The notes beneath the pieces are model-generated. The model was not told where the DNA came from, searched no databases, and saw nothing but the letters and a program-made list of their open reading frames with translations. A stretch of DNA of 64,000 nt, taken from positions 1,736,001 through 1,800,000 of the forward strand of contig JABWDB010000037.1 of the NCBI GenBank assembly GCA_019614645.1. Direction: 5' to 3'. Position 1 is the first letter of the stretch, and each line of letters starts with the position of its first letter. This DNA is from Stratiolaelaps scimitus (Eukaryota; Arthropoda; Arachnida; Mesostigmata; Laelapidae). Positions 23,241 through 34,418 of this stretch are shown piece by piece. The position numbers and the translations under genes are program-made.

Positions 23241-23860
23241 AGGCCTCGTTCCGACGAGGGCTTGTTCCATATCCCATGTGGATGCGAGCGCGGGCTCCTT
23301 CGCCCGGGTTGGTCTGCCCTCGAAGCAGGAGAACAGCAAAGGAATAAGCCGCGCGATCTGACGTCCCTACGAACGCTAAAGAAGACTCTGGTGTAAGATT
23401 TCGTGTTGTTTTTTTTTCTTCGCTCCCCCGTTTGCTTTCGAATAGTTTCCTCTCGTCCCGCTCCCGCTGGAACCTCTCTCTATATTTCGCTCGTTCGTTC
23501 GATGTCGTACAGCCGCCCTTTGTCGAGTTGAAGTGGAAAAAACACGTAACGGAATCCGTGGAATTCAACGGGACCTATAGGGATCTGGCCATCTTCTGGC
23601 GACGAGCAAGCAAATGCTACTTGACAAGAGAGCGGGCGGGGACGGGAGGGGGCACCGTGATGGTGGTCCAACGTCCCGCGACAGGCGGCTGTCGTGGAAC
23701 GCCGTGTTGTCCGCTTGTCTGTACGCCTGTACGCTAGTACGGCGCGTGACTTCTGGTCGCCGGCATAGACCATGGTGAGGTGTTGCAAAATGGGAACGGG
23801 GCCGGCCGGCCACGCGAAGGGAAGTTGCTACGGTGGATCACGTCGCCATTCTCTTCCCTC

Positions 23861-24569
23861 GTAATATCCGTCCTCGAAAGTGGTGTATAACATTAAGCGA
23901 TACGTTTGACTGTTATAATGGCGTCATTTTTAGCAAAAGTCCTTCAAGGGAACAAGGTTGCTGCTTCGTCAATGGCTGAAACCTCTCAGGAGTAGGTGCT
24001 CAGGCCCGGCAACGACTGAGAGATAAAGATACCATAAAAGGTTTACTGTTGGTAAACACCGTATGAACAAGTGTGTAATGCGAACACGTTCGCACGGTTC
24101 TGTCCCAGGGTCGTTCTGTGATTAGGATTCGTTGCTAATCCAACTCAAAATGGTTAAAATGTATGATTGGTCAGGATTGAATATCATACGCTATATACTC
24201 AGCAGTCGAGTTGACCCAAACCGCGACGCGATGTGTCAGATGTTACCATTGAACTAGGAAACGAAGCTAATATTAAAATGAGAGTAATACAAAGATAAAA
24301 GTAGATGGATTATTTTGTCAGAAGAGTTAGGACCTTTGTCGCTTACATAAAGACGCTTGATATGAACAATTATCGGGGGGTGATGTAACACACGATCGAA
24401 GAGTCTCCTCTCATTAGGATAGTGCCATTGGGACAGGGTTGGGGGTCTTTAGCTTACTTCGATGCATCACGTTTTTATAATAGAGAAACGGCTTATAGTT
24501 TAGATGAGAATCGTATTGGTAACAGATCATATATACTATAGTTTATACCGTGGACAGAATACAGAGATT
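23861..24569. other. Gene-free AT-rich stretch
   Basis: I see no gene or repeat. Confidence 0.6.
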
Positions 24570-24585
24570 AGTATATTAATAGGCC

Positions 24586-24814
24586 CGTACAGGCAGTACA
24601 GGCAGTACACACCTTCCCCAGAGATCGAAGTAATGCCAAGCGTGCCGACTCTGGGGAAGAGATACACTCTCAGCAGAGAATGGTTTTAGCAGGCAGAGGC
24701 GTTTTGTCATCCACGTCAACCCCCCTGCACTGGATCGGCCCACTTTCATGGAGATTGGAAGCTGTCTCTGGTGGTAACCGTGCGTTTGAAGAGAATTTCC
24801 TCCTCTAAAAAAAA
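24586..24814 (+). mobile_element. Unknown retroposed sequence with poly(A) and target duplication
   Basis: The direct repeat AGTATATTAATAGGCC occurs perfectly at 24570-24585 and 24815-24830. The enclosed 229 bases end in a run of A directly before the second copy, the arrangement left by target-primed reverse transcription. Near the 5' end a perfect 11-bp stem-loop is formed by CTTCCCCAGAG (24613-24623) and CTCTGGGGAAG (24649-24659), preceded by a short GTACAGGCA tandem. I see no tRNA B-box and no match to the three SINE families or to snRNAs I know. It could be a retroposed structured RNA or a SINE with a non-tRNA head. Confidence 0.6.
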
Positions 24815-24830
24815 AGTATATTAATAGGCC

Positions 24831-27040
24831 AGCAGTATACGCCTAGATCAACTTGGGATATCTACTAGAATGGTTATTTTTTTAACAATAATCGAGGTGA
24901 AGTAACGTAAAGTTCTGAGAATGTCCGCAATGATGTTCGACTACTTTTTATGGATGCAGTCAAACTGTAACCAATATATTGGTTAGTTCCGATGTCGACG
25001 CGTTGACTTCAGGAGATATGATCCGTATGTCGGGGAAACCGTCTCCTTACACACGTACATATATATATATATATATATATATCTGTGTACATATGTAATT
25101 ATTGCGGACTAAACTATTTTATAAAATAGAACGCCCAAATTAACAATCTTCGACTAATTGCTTAAATGTTCCTTGTAACTTCTATGCCAGCCGGAGCATA
25201 AAGTCCACTATCATCGAGCAGCAGTCTATACCATTTCAGCATTAGTGGTTAGACAAAGAAAGTATATTCTCCGTATGGCGTTAGAAAAGAATGCCAAGAG
25301 CAAGAAAAATCCTTTTGAGGCCAACAAAGACCGGGACTTACGACCCGGGCCATATTCTACTACCGGGTTTATTTATCTAAGCCATGTCTGTCCTTAGGTA
25401 GTGCTATTACGACGTTGATCATAGTGTACCAAAGTTGCCCCAAACACTCTATGAAAACTGCAGCAGATAAATAGCCCTTCCATAACATCGTCCACCATTG
25501 GGCACAATTTACTAAAGAAAGATAAGCCTTCCCAATGACCCGCAGCTTGCGTTAACTGTTTCCCGTGAATCTCACGACGATGCTTACGGCGAACCTTATA
25601 ATATTGTACATGTTTTCAACCTTCTCTTACACTTACATCTTTCTATTGCATCTTATACGTCATTCCATTGCAGTGGCCTGATAGAATCGAGACACATGGT
25701 GTCGATCGTGAGTTTGCGGAGCCGTATTTCTCACAGAACTTCCACTGACTGTCTCTTTCTGGATTACGAACTCTGCCGTTTGGAGGTCCCCTGAGATGAC
25801 CGGGGTCCGGCCCACTTTTCCAAGGCGCTCTTGACTTCTTGTGGACTTCTTTCAAATTGTCATGGACAATAACCGTTAGGCTATCATAAATATCCCTTGT
25901 GAGCCGGCAACTTTTATCGTAGAGAAAGCGAGAAGCGAATTTATTGAGAGGCAAACAAAAAGTGACGAATCCACAAATGGTTGAATTCGAAGGTTTCCAG
26001 ACGGAAAATGACAACTTAGCCTACTGCTAAGACGAACCCCTCGCTTTCAGACCACGTCACACAGTAGGCGACGTAGACATTGTTGCTTTACGCATCACAC
26101 GTGTCGCTGCACGTCCCCTTCGATTTCGAATAGAAATTCCAGTAAAAAAACCATGTCAAACTATCAACTATATGAGGGCATATCTATCGGCAAACAGCAC
26201 GATATCTCAGATTGCTTCTGGCCGAAATTGTGTGTGCCTCATGCCACAATTTGTTTCAGCGATCTGTTAATATTGCTGGCTAAGTGTCTGAAGGGAACGG
26301 TATGCGGCAAAATGACGACAATCTCCTAAAAAAAAAATTTTTTTTTCACAGAAAATTACCCCCGAAAATAAATTTTATTCTTTTATTTCACACAATGAGT
26401 GTAACATAGGCAGATATCGCATCGCGATGGTTGAACCCAACGAAATCTCCCCTTTTCCGCGCCTTTTCTTCTTCTGCTTTCGGCCAGAAACAAAAAGAAA
26501 ATAAAATAAAGAACTCCGTCAGCCGCTATTTGTCTCAGACTGCCACTGCCTTTGATAGAGCTGGAACACTGTTTTTTTTTGAAACCGGAACTCCATTATC
26601 GGTGAAATTGGGAGATAATCAAGACACAAATTGATCATTCGTCGCGTTGCGCTCGTGTAAGCTGTTGCACAGCTTCTATGTCTTCTTCTACGGGCGTGCT
26701 CAAAGACACTGTGATCTGCTACACCCCACACAACAAAAAAACATCGCATCCGATGAGGTTCGTAAGAAAAGTCTACACAGAAAGTTTCTCAGAGAAGAAT
26801 AACGAACGTATATTTGTGACAGTGTATAGGGCTACGACTATGCTTGGCACTAGGGAGATATCGGGATACAATACAACAGCCAGCAACATTCGATTGTAGC
26901 CAGGATTCGACAGTGGCATTGGGAGTATATGCGCGTCAATCTATTACCGCCCATAGCAGGAGGCATCACATGGCCGATTTCCGGTAGAGGCTATGGCGGC
27001 CTGTTATGCCTTCGCTGTCTCTCGTCCTGAACACCTCGAC
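24831..27040. other. Gene-free stretch
   Basis: It contains a TA array at 25059-25082 and an A10T9 tract at 26328-26346. The 123-aa minus-strand frame at 25643-26014 resembles no family I know and is within chance expectation. A 25-base string at 26783-26807 recurs near 50950 (see findings). Confidence 0.55.
25059..25082. repeat. (TA)n microsatellite
   Basis: About 12 TA units. Confidence 0.93.
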
Positions 27041-27713
27041 CCCTAGCGGGACCCTTTTCGGCCGTGCCGGCCGTTGTCCAGCTTTATGGCAGAGGGATAT
27101 GGGAAGATAAAGGACTTGGCATTTCGAGCAGGCGGCGGCGGGGGGGCAACAAGGAAATGAAATTCTCCTATCGCTCGTCCCTCTCCCGGTCCTCCGCTGG
27201 CCATCGAAAAGGACACAGGCGAAATCATGAGGACAAACGATGGACGAAACAGGCCAACAGCATCAGCAGCGTGAACTTCGGCAGGCCGAGGACCGACTCG
27301 AGGAAAAGTCGAGCTGCAAAATCCCTCCCGCCCTGGGGTCTCACCGTTAGCCACTGATTCCTTCGACAGATGCTACGCAAAAGGCACAATGCGTCCGTCG
27401 GCAGCATCTCTCTATGGCTTCTCAGGCTTTATATGGGTATATGGCTGTCAATGTTCATCGATTGATTCTACGGCGGCCCTGCGCCTACTGGAACGAGAGC
27501 AATTCGTCTTGAGCGTAACGAATTCGCTCCACGGTGGATGGCTTCGACGGTTATACATATTATGTTTAAGTGGTATGTAGATATAGAAACTTAGCCTGTG
27601 ACAATTGCCAATGATAATGAGCACCCACAAATACGAACGACGTAATCTTAAGTTTTCGGCGTAAGAAGCTTCGTTTGCTGCTGGTTTAATAATTGTTAAT
27701 ATAATAGTTGTCT
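27041..27713. other. Mildly GC-rich gene-free stretch
   Basis: Overlapping anonymous frames on both strands at 27043-27357. No domain recognised. Confidence 0.55.
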
Positions 27714-27963
27714 AATAACTGACCCTCAGCTGTTCCCCTATCTGACAGGTCTCAGCTCTTAACCCTTTATTAGGGGTTACTATGAGGACCTGTCGGGGCC
27801 ACCTTTGCTTATTCTCTTCCTTCCTCGTACCTGGCGAGAATCTTCAGATAAAGAAAGATGATAGAGAACTCCAATGATTCTCCAACGCGTCTGACAGGAT
27901 TTGAACCCGCGTCCCTCCGGTCTAGCAGTCCAAGACGCTCACCACTAGACCATCCAGGGGACT
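27714..27963 (-). mobile_element. SINE-A, near full length
   Basis: Tail AACTGACCCTCAGCTG, then TTCCCCTATCTGACAGG, body with ACTATGAGGACCTGTCGGGG, CTTCAGATAAAGAAAGATG, and the head at the right: GATTTGAACCC, CCTCCGGTCTAGCAGTCC, CTCACCACTAGACCATCC. On the minus strand the A-box-like TGGTCTAGTGGTGAG and the B-box are both intact. Confidence 0.92.
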
Positions 27964-29297
27964 CGCTGCTGGTCTATGCCGAGCCAACAGTCGTTAACGT
28001 GGCAACCAACAACAGGCCGAAGCGAGATGTGTCTATCTGTCATGTCTCATAGGCTATGGAATAACGTTGAACGTTGATGAGATTGTACTGCTGTTACAAG
28101 CACCAGGAATCTATGGTAAAGCCAATGATCAGCAGGTACCACGACACCTGAATGTCACAACCTCGCTGAACGGGCATCATTTCAGCCGAAGGCGGTTTTC
28201 TGATTCAGATTCTCAAATATGTTTTATTTCTTTTCCTTCGTTCCATATCTCACCGCCGCAGAAATCAATGCTCATTTGACAAGCCACAATGAACTCTAGG
28301 CAATTTTTGTATTATGGCAGATGTCTACTCAACGTAAACCTCGCTTCCGACAGCTCGCGTCGATGTAAATCGTTGCACCTCAATGACAACGCCCGCCGAC
28401 GCCGCCCCACGTCCATTTAATGTCGTTTTCTGCATATGATCTGGAACGAAATGGGATTGCGTGAGTGCTGCAATACACGCAGGTTCCAATAAATGTGTAT
28501 CTGGACACTGAAGCCCATCACGGGCAGAGTATTGGTTGGGCGTGTAAAAAAAAATAGCGAGACGAAATAGATAGCATAGGGTAGAGGGGGGGGGGGGGTA
28601 ATGTGAGAGTATTGGTCAAAATGTGGACCTGCGCCTTTCGGTGATGAGTTCGGAGGTTTTCCGTTCAGAACTCAAGGTGGCAAGTTGAAAGGGGTGGCGT
28701 ATGGGATGCGTGCCATTGTCCGCTATCTGGGGGTTAGTTCCAGATCTCTGAGATGGTGCGTCTGGGCGAGAAAACCGATTTCCTCAGGGGAACGAACGGG
28801 AGAGAGAGGAAATGCTCCGCTATCCCGCGAGGGCCGGGGCCACGAATGGGAACGGCTCTAAAGAAAAAAATTATTGATTTCCATTCTTCCATATCACCGA
28901 TCGACCTGATTTTGCAACCGAGATTGGGTCTGATAAGGCAGAACTTTTCTGGGAGAAGCGCTCTTTTGACCGGTTGTATCGAAAATACGTTTTGTGTTAT
29001 GAGGAGACAGTGTATATTCGATAAGCACGCTAGGGCTATTGTATAATAATAATAATACTCGCATCTGTATTTTGATTATGATACAGTAGATGAAACAGGG
29101 GCGGACTTCCCGTCAAAATGTACAGCTCTACCCGGTGACGTTGTGCCGTTATGCTTGCATATGAATCATACTGTAAACTCTGCAGCATTTTAGGACTCTG
29201 CATCTATTGTCCCTTTGCGCCCATATACAACAAATGCAATAGACAAACGAAGTATAGCTGGGAAACTGGAGGCCACCGGTTCGAGAGATTCAGATTT
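27964..29297. other. Gene-free stretch
   Basis: It contains a G13 run near 28587-28599 and a short TAA run near 29043. The 97-aa frame at 28753-29046 is unrecognised. The last 40 bases (B-box-like GGTTCGAGA near 29278) could be a SINE-B head remnant. Confidence 0.5.
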
Positions 29298-29313
29298 GGT
29301 GATTGGCTATATT

Positions 29314-29576
29314 TTTTTTCCTTTTTCGAGCTGACAGACCTCAGCTGTTCCCCTTTTATCTGACAGACCTCAGCTTTTAACCTTTAGGTATTACTATTTC
29401 ATTTCATTTCATTAGTGGTTTATTTTCGGAACTGCAGTTTCACAATGCTTAAGTTCTCGCAAAAAAAAAAAAAAAAAATTGAATACTATGAGGAGAAAAA
29501 ACTATGAGGACCTGTTGGGGCCACCTTTGCTTATTTTCTGCCTTACTCGTACCTGACAAGAACTTCAGATAAAGAA
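29314..29576 (-). mobile_element. SINE-A, 5'-truncated, with full target duplication
   Basis: GGTGATTGGCTATATT is repeated perfectly at 29298-29313 and 29577-29592. Between them lies a SINE-A in minus orientation: T-rich end, CGAGCTGACAGACCTCAGCTG tail, body, and truncation at CTTCAGATAAAGAA with no tRNA head. A SINE-B fragment interrupts it at 29396-29480. The right flank is LINE 3' sequence, so this SINE landed in or at the edge of a LINE copy. Confidence 0.88.
29396..29480 (-). mobile_element. SINE-B 3' fragment nested in SINE-A
   Basis: TTAGTGGTTTATTTTCGG, AACTGCAGTTTCACAATGC and TTAAGTTCTCGC match the SINE-B tail read on the minus strand. An A-run of about 18 follows on the plus strand. 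TACTAT occurs on both sides and may be a short target duplication. The nesting shows this insertion is younger than its SINE-A host. Confidence 0.8.
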
Positions 29577-29592
29577 GGTGATTGGCTATATT

Positions 29593-29872
29593 AGGAAATG
29601 TATACTACAATTATTAAACTTTCTACGGGTATTCGAAGAAAGGTTATCGTCCGCTGCAAGAAAACGATGTGAAAGCCGAATTTTCATTGCAAAGATTTTT
29701 CTTAGATATTTAAAAGTTCAACGCAATATCTATTCTGGGACTGAGAAAATGGGGCCCCCTTTATATATATATATTGAGGAGTCTGTTCTTCAATGTATTT
29801 CACGTTCAGAGGGTACATTTATAATTAATTATCGCCCACGTTTACAATTAAATAAATTTTAATAATAAAGTC
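29593..29872 (+). mobile_element. LINE 3' end, second copy of the 43-45 kb element
   Basis: From CAATTATTAAACTTTC onward the sequence follows 44700-44890, including GAAAGGTTA and GCAAAGATT blocks. It then follows the 3' terminal part at 45113-45180 (TTCACGTTCAGAGGGTAC, ATTATCGCCCACGTTTA, AAATAAAT). In the other copy these two blocks are separated by a 183-bp insert that is absent here. The encoded peptide is heavily decayed. Confidence 0.8.
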
Positions 29873-30540
29873 GTCTTAGGGACGACTTCATCGAAAAGTC
29901 AACTCTAACCACTAAGTGAACTATAATACTGCCACTATTATGTTTTGTAAGACTACACGCTCAAGGGAATGATTCAAAAACACAAGACCATAACGTCACA
30001 TCTATCGAACTAACTAACACAATCAGCAACAATAACAGCCGCTCGGTCACAAAGAAAGCATATTGCACTAAGCGGTTGCTACCAGGGCCGGGGTTTGACC
30101 AAATTTCAGTCTTTCAGCTTTGTGTCAATGAGGTCGCTATTTTGCATAATAACTGTGATGATATCAGTCTTGATATCAGTCAAGACGTGGATTGCCGATA
30201 GGAAGGTTGAATTTAATTTTTATATTCCGGCGCAGCGGCTTGAATTGGCCGGATGACAGTAAGCTCCGGTTATCGCCGGGGCTTAAGGGCTTCCTGGTTT
30301 ACCTTTGCGACTTTACTGTGCCATCTAGTGCTCAATCACACGGAGGTTTATTCGACGCTTCGTTTTGGCATGAAAAGCCTCTTCATTGAACTGTCCTTGA
30401 CATTCATTTCATTGCACTGAACTCCATAGGAAATAGTGGCTATTTTTGACCTTCGATACTTTTCGCACAATGATGAAATCTATCGCGAGTTAGCGAGTTT
30501 GCACTACACATTTTAATGTATTGGTCTATGGTGACGCTAA
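29873..30540. other. Gene-free stretch
   Basis: I see no gene or repeat. Confidence 0.6.
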
Positions 30541-30612
30541 GTAAGGCAAAGATTAATGTTTATTCGTTTATTAAAGGAGCTGCAATTTTACAATGCTTAG
30601 GCTATAAGAGAT
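30541..30612 (-). mobile_element. SINE-B 3' fragment
   Basis: TATTCGTTTATTAAAGGAGC, TGCAATTTTACAATGC and TTAGGCTATAAGAGA match the tail and body in minus orientation. The head is missing. Confidence 0.75.
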
Positions 30613-30888
30613 AAAATAAACACCAAATCGTTCATTTAATTCGACTGATGACACTATATGACATTTCCAAGATTTAGCTGTATTTAGAAATAGCTGATAT
30701 GTCGTAAAAGTAATGCAGTGGGTAAATGTCTAAAAATACCCAAGAGATGTAGCGTTGCTTTTCGTCGAAAGACAAATTAATATGATTTTTCACTTGGATT
30801 CAATAGTTGTTCCAGAGATTAAGCATAGCCGGTTCATGGAGTCAGTTCCAGCGAGCTCAGTGATTTCGTAGTTAATTGCTAACTCGTG

Positions 30889-31190
30889 AATGGTCGTCCA
30901 GTGGTGAGTGTCTTGAACTGCTAGACCGGAGGGATTGGGTTCAAATCTTTGCAGGTCTTTATCATTTTTCTTTATCTCAGGATTCTTGCCAGGTACGACT
31001 AAGGTGGAGAGAATTGGCAAAGGCGGCCCCGACAGATCCTCATAGTAATACCTAGGTGTTCAGACTGACCCTCAGCCAACATTTAACCTCCATGGTACCA
31101 GCTTTCATAGTAATACCTAAAGGTTAAGAGCTAAGGCCTGTCACAAAGGGCCTGTAGGCCCAGATAAGGGAATAGCCGAGGGTCGACTAA
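30889..31190 (+). mobile_element. SINE-A in plus orientation, carrying a nested SINE-C fragment
   Basis: The head begins near TGGTCGTCCAGTGGTGAG, with GAACTGCTAGACCGGAGGG and GGTTCAAATCTTTG. The body GATTCTTGCCAGGTACGAC, GGCCCCGACAGATCC and CATAGTAATACC, then the tail (GTTAAGAGCTAAGGCCTGTC, CCGAGGGTCGACTAAAC). The tail hairpin is decayed. A 50-bp insert sits at 31055-31104. Confidence 0.88.
31055..31104 (-). mobile_element. SINE-C 3' fragment with 15-bp target duplication
   Basis: GTTCAGACTGACCCTCAGCC and AACATTTAACCTCCATGGTACC are the SINE-C end. TCATAGTAATACCTA flanks it perfectly at 31040-31054 and 31105-31119, and this duplicated string belongs to the host SINE-A. Only about 45 bases of the SINE were copied. 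Confidence 0.88.
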
Positions 31191-32170
31191 ACAAAAAGAT
31201 TGATTATTGTTTGTGCCTTGGCGTCTCAGTCCCGCAATAATAATAATAACAATCACAATGATGAATGATGATTATGATGACCGTCGCCGCTGGAGTTTTG
31301 CCATTCTTTCTTTTTAAATAATTTTTGTGGAAAGCAGGTTCTGCTGGTTATATGTGTGAATTGAATGAGCCGTGCTTGCTCTCGTGTTGTTATTTAGCTT
31401 CAAGGGAAGTCCTGCATCATGGTTTTATACATATTAACATAACCTAATGTAATGTTATCTATACAACTCATTTGTCAATCACTTTCATGCTGTGCGGGTG
31501 GTGCGCGGTGCTTTGCGGAGCTTCTGGGTATACCCTCGTAGGTTCCAGTATCTTGTGAGGATCTTTGTCCACTTGAGGCAGTCATACTTTGGTGACAGAG
31601 TCACAAGTACCTTTATATATTCACTCACGATCGACTGTGATCATCGTTGACATAAGCGCACATCCATAGGTTTGAAGACATCAAGCGCAGGCCAAGGCAA
31701 CTTGGGTGCGATAGTATCTCGTATTGTTTTCTTTCATCATCATAATAATAATAAGAATAATAATAATGATAACCCTATGATAAAATAGCCGTCAAAAGCC
31801 TATACTACTGGCCCATTCATGCGGGAACGTCGGGTGCCAATGTTTTCATCCACTGTACGCGTAACTGCTGGACGCTGCAGAAATTGTGGTAGTCACCATA
31901 TGCCTTGTGATTCCATAGTAGCCGATGTAACGAAGGAAGGTGACACGTCCACTGATGTGGGTGCCCGCTGGGTTGAGAGTTCACTGTTCCGCCAATCTCA
32001 GTATTGATATTAATTGCACGCAAGCAATTGTCAAATCGTTGAAGTTGGCCACGAAAGTTGAACACCGCTTGGTCTAATTTTAGCGCCAGCCCCAATATCA
32101 GTTTCAGCTGTGGCCAGAGTTGGCTTTCAAAATTGGAAAGTTCCTCGTCTAGCTAAAGCCTGAAAAGGGG
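31191..32170. other. Gene-free stretch
   Basis: AATAAT-type runs near 31226 and 31743. No gene recognised. Confidence 0.6.
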
Positions 32171-34160
32171 ACTGTACCAAGGTGGCAGTTGTGTTCGACC
32201 ACCAGATCGGCTATCGGGTATCCAACATCACGCACCAACCCGATCCCTCGGCTACCGTGGGGACCATGCGCTGAGGCGCGTCCCTGCGTCCCTGGCGTTG
32301 TTCATGTTCCGCTGGCCCGGAGGCCCGACAGCGCAATTTCCTGCCCCAGACGGCAGATGCCAGGGGGCGGTAGGCCAGGTAGGCCAAGGAACGAAGGACA
32401 CAGGACCGATCACCGCCACCACCACCACCACCATCATCACATAGGCCGCCTGAGGCCTTTGCTCACCCACCTGTACCCCCCGCTCGGCTAACCTGCCTAC
32501 GTAGCTAGCCGACGCACCTGAACATTGCTTCGTTGCTGTTGCTGCTGCGACTACTACTACTACTACCACCCCTGGTTCCGGTCTTTGCGCTATTCCTCCC
32601 TTTGCTCAGAGCACCCCTGAACCTCTGTCCCTCACTGCCGATCCCTCAGACGAAGAGTTTCTCAGATCCTGCCGTCGTATACCTCCCCATACCCCACCAC
32701 CACTAGGAGCAGCGTTGTGAGTAATTGAAAACCATTTACAGCACGCCGAAACCCGTGGGTGCGGGAGTCGGTTGGGTCCAACTGCTGAGCTGCTGCTGCT
32801 GCTGCCGAAGGCGGCTCTTCCTGGCCGCGTTCCTCCGCGGCATTTTCACATCGTTCTCCTCAGGTCCATCCATCGGATCGTCCGGATACGTTGGATTCGC
32901 TCCATTCGCCGCCGTAGCCTCTGTAGCGACGGCTGCTGTTGCTGCTTCTGCGACCAGTCGACCGCCGGAGGGGACTTACGCCATTAATATTTATTATCAT
33001 CGTTCTTCTTTTTACTGAGAGAGAGAGAGAGAGCGAGAGACCAGCTTACTATCACCTTAGTTCGGCTCGCATCGCCCCGCCTGACTACGTCGACCCAGTT
33101 CCCTCTACTCATCGTCACAGTCGTAGTGGCCCGCAGTAACCCGCACAGGGACACAGCAGTCACACTCTGTGTGTCGCAGAAGCGGGGCAGTGGCATAGCC
33201 GAGGTGGCGGGTCGACGAACGGATGAACGCTGAGTGGTGGTGCTACGGCTGCGGCACGAGAATGAGAGACATCCATGCAGCGTTGGGCGTTCCATTTGGT
33301 CCCGTGGATCTTCGTTTCCTTTAGCGGTTGTCCCTTCGACCCATTCCATTGGCCTGCCCCCTTTCGCTGGACAGCCTCTCGTAACACTATCCGCCATCGA
33401 GGCCGCAGGCCGAGCAGAACAGGACTGGCCGGGACCAAACCTCTTTCATTCGCTCTCTGACTCGCTCTACATTTCTTGCTTTAAGGACACCAAGGAAAAG
33501 GTGGGGTGGTGGTGGTATTTTTCTTGCCTCTTATGATCGTCCCGTCTTCCCATTACCCCCAGCACCCCTTCCCTAGACTCTTTGGGTGAGGGTCAGCTTA
33601 CCTTTTCTATGTTCTCTCTCTCGCTCTCTCTGTCTCCCACTCGCTGCCATCATGTGGCTGGCTATCCGAGTGGCAGGTTGTCGCTGCCCCTCGCGGCCCT
33701 TCTCCGGTCCGTCGGTATCGCAGCTCTTCACGGAAGGAAACCATCAGAAATGTAACCGCTGTCCGGTCGATCGACTACGAGGGGGTATTGGCTGTGGTCC
33801 TGCTAAGTGCCCCCCCCCCCCGACCCACACATGGGGTATCCATCAGGAAAACGGAGAATCCTCCCCAGCCATGCTCCTCTGCTCGTAGAGCGCCAGATCC
33901 ACCTCCTTCCCCCCTGACTGCGCCATTCGTGTGCTACCGTCGTCTGCCTCGCCCAAATAGAAGAAGCCCTCCTAGGCCCTCCTCATGAGCTGTGACCGGC
34001 CATATGCATAATCCTTGATAGTCCTTATAGAGAAGAGGAAGACGACGATGAAGAAGACGAAAGAGCGATCTCGTAGGGGCCCCCGCTCAGTTCTTCCGGG
34101 CCCCGTTTCCGCCTTTGTCTTTATAACCGCGGCCACCAGGCGTTTATGTCTCACTTAGGT
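32171..34160. other. GC-rich island
   Basis: Includes CAC/CAT triplet runs at 32415-32445 (histidine-like frames), an ACT run near 32553, CTG runs near 32790, a GA array at 33017-33035 and a C11 run near 33810. Frames up to 137 aa occur on both strands with no recognised domain. A good minus-strand donor (rc of GCTTACCTTTTC near 33597-33608) follows a short ATG-started frame (see findings). Confidence 0.5.
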
Positions 34161-34294
34161 CTTAGCTCTTCTACACGCGGATATACGTATACATGCACAA
34201 CTGTATGTGTGTATTTCGCTAGAAAGTGAATGCATTCAAGGTTTACATTAACGAAAAAAAGGTTTTTTTTAACATTTACATAATAATAAATACA

Positions 34295-34418
34295 TTTTCC
34301 GGGCTGACTCACAGTCAACGCTTAACGTCCACGGTACAACTTCTTTCGGCATTGCTTCATAAGACGGACCCGTGTAAATGCAAATGTGCAACGGTGGGGA
34401 TCGAAAGTCGACGCCAGT
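34295..34418 (-). mobile_element. SINE-C copy, partial
   Basis: TTTTCCGGGCTGACTCACAG, GTCCACGGTACAACTTC, TTTCGGCATTGCTTCATAAG, AAATGCAAATGTGCAACGG and the start of the B-box (GGGGATCGAA). The outer part of the tRNA-like head is lost. Confidence 0.85.

Larger units (their letters stand above)
20560..23860. other. Largest GC-rich island in the first half
   Basis: About 3.3 kb of GC- and CpG-rich sequence with many stop-free frames on both strands and no recognised protein domain. It contains a weak SINE-A-like head at 22505-22600 and a palindrome at 23209-23240. Frames up to 177 aa (minus, 23035-23568) are expected in such composition. Confidence 0.5.

Noticed and set aside
25643..26014. 123-codon minus frame
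   Set aside because: Length is within chance expectation for this window and no domain or splice context is visible.
27880..27963. Possible tRNA-Ser gene on the minus strand
   Set aside because: The anticodon region resembles tRNA-Ser(GCU), but the acceptor arms do not pair convincingly and the sequence continues into the SINE-A body.
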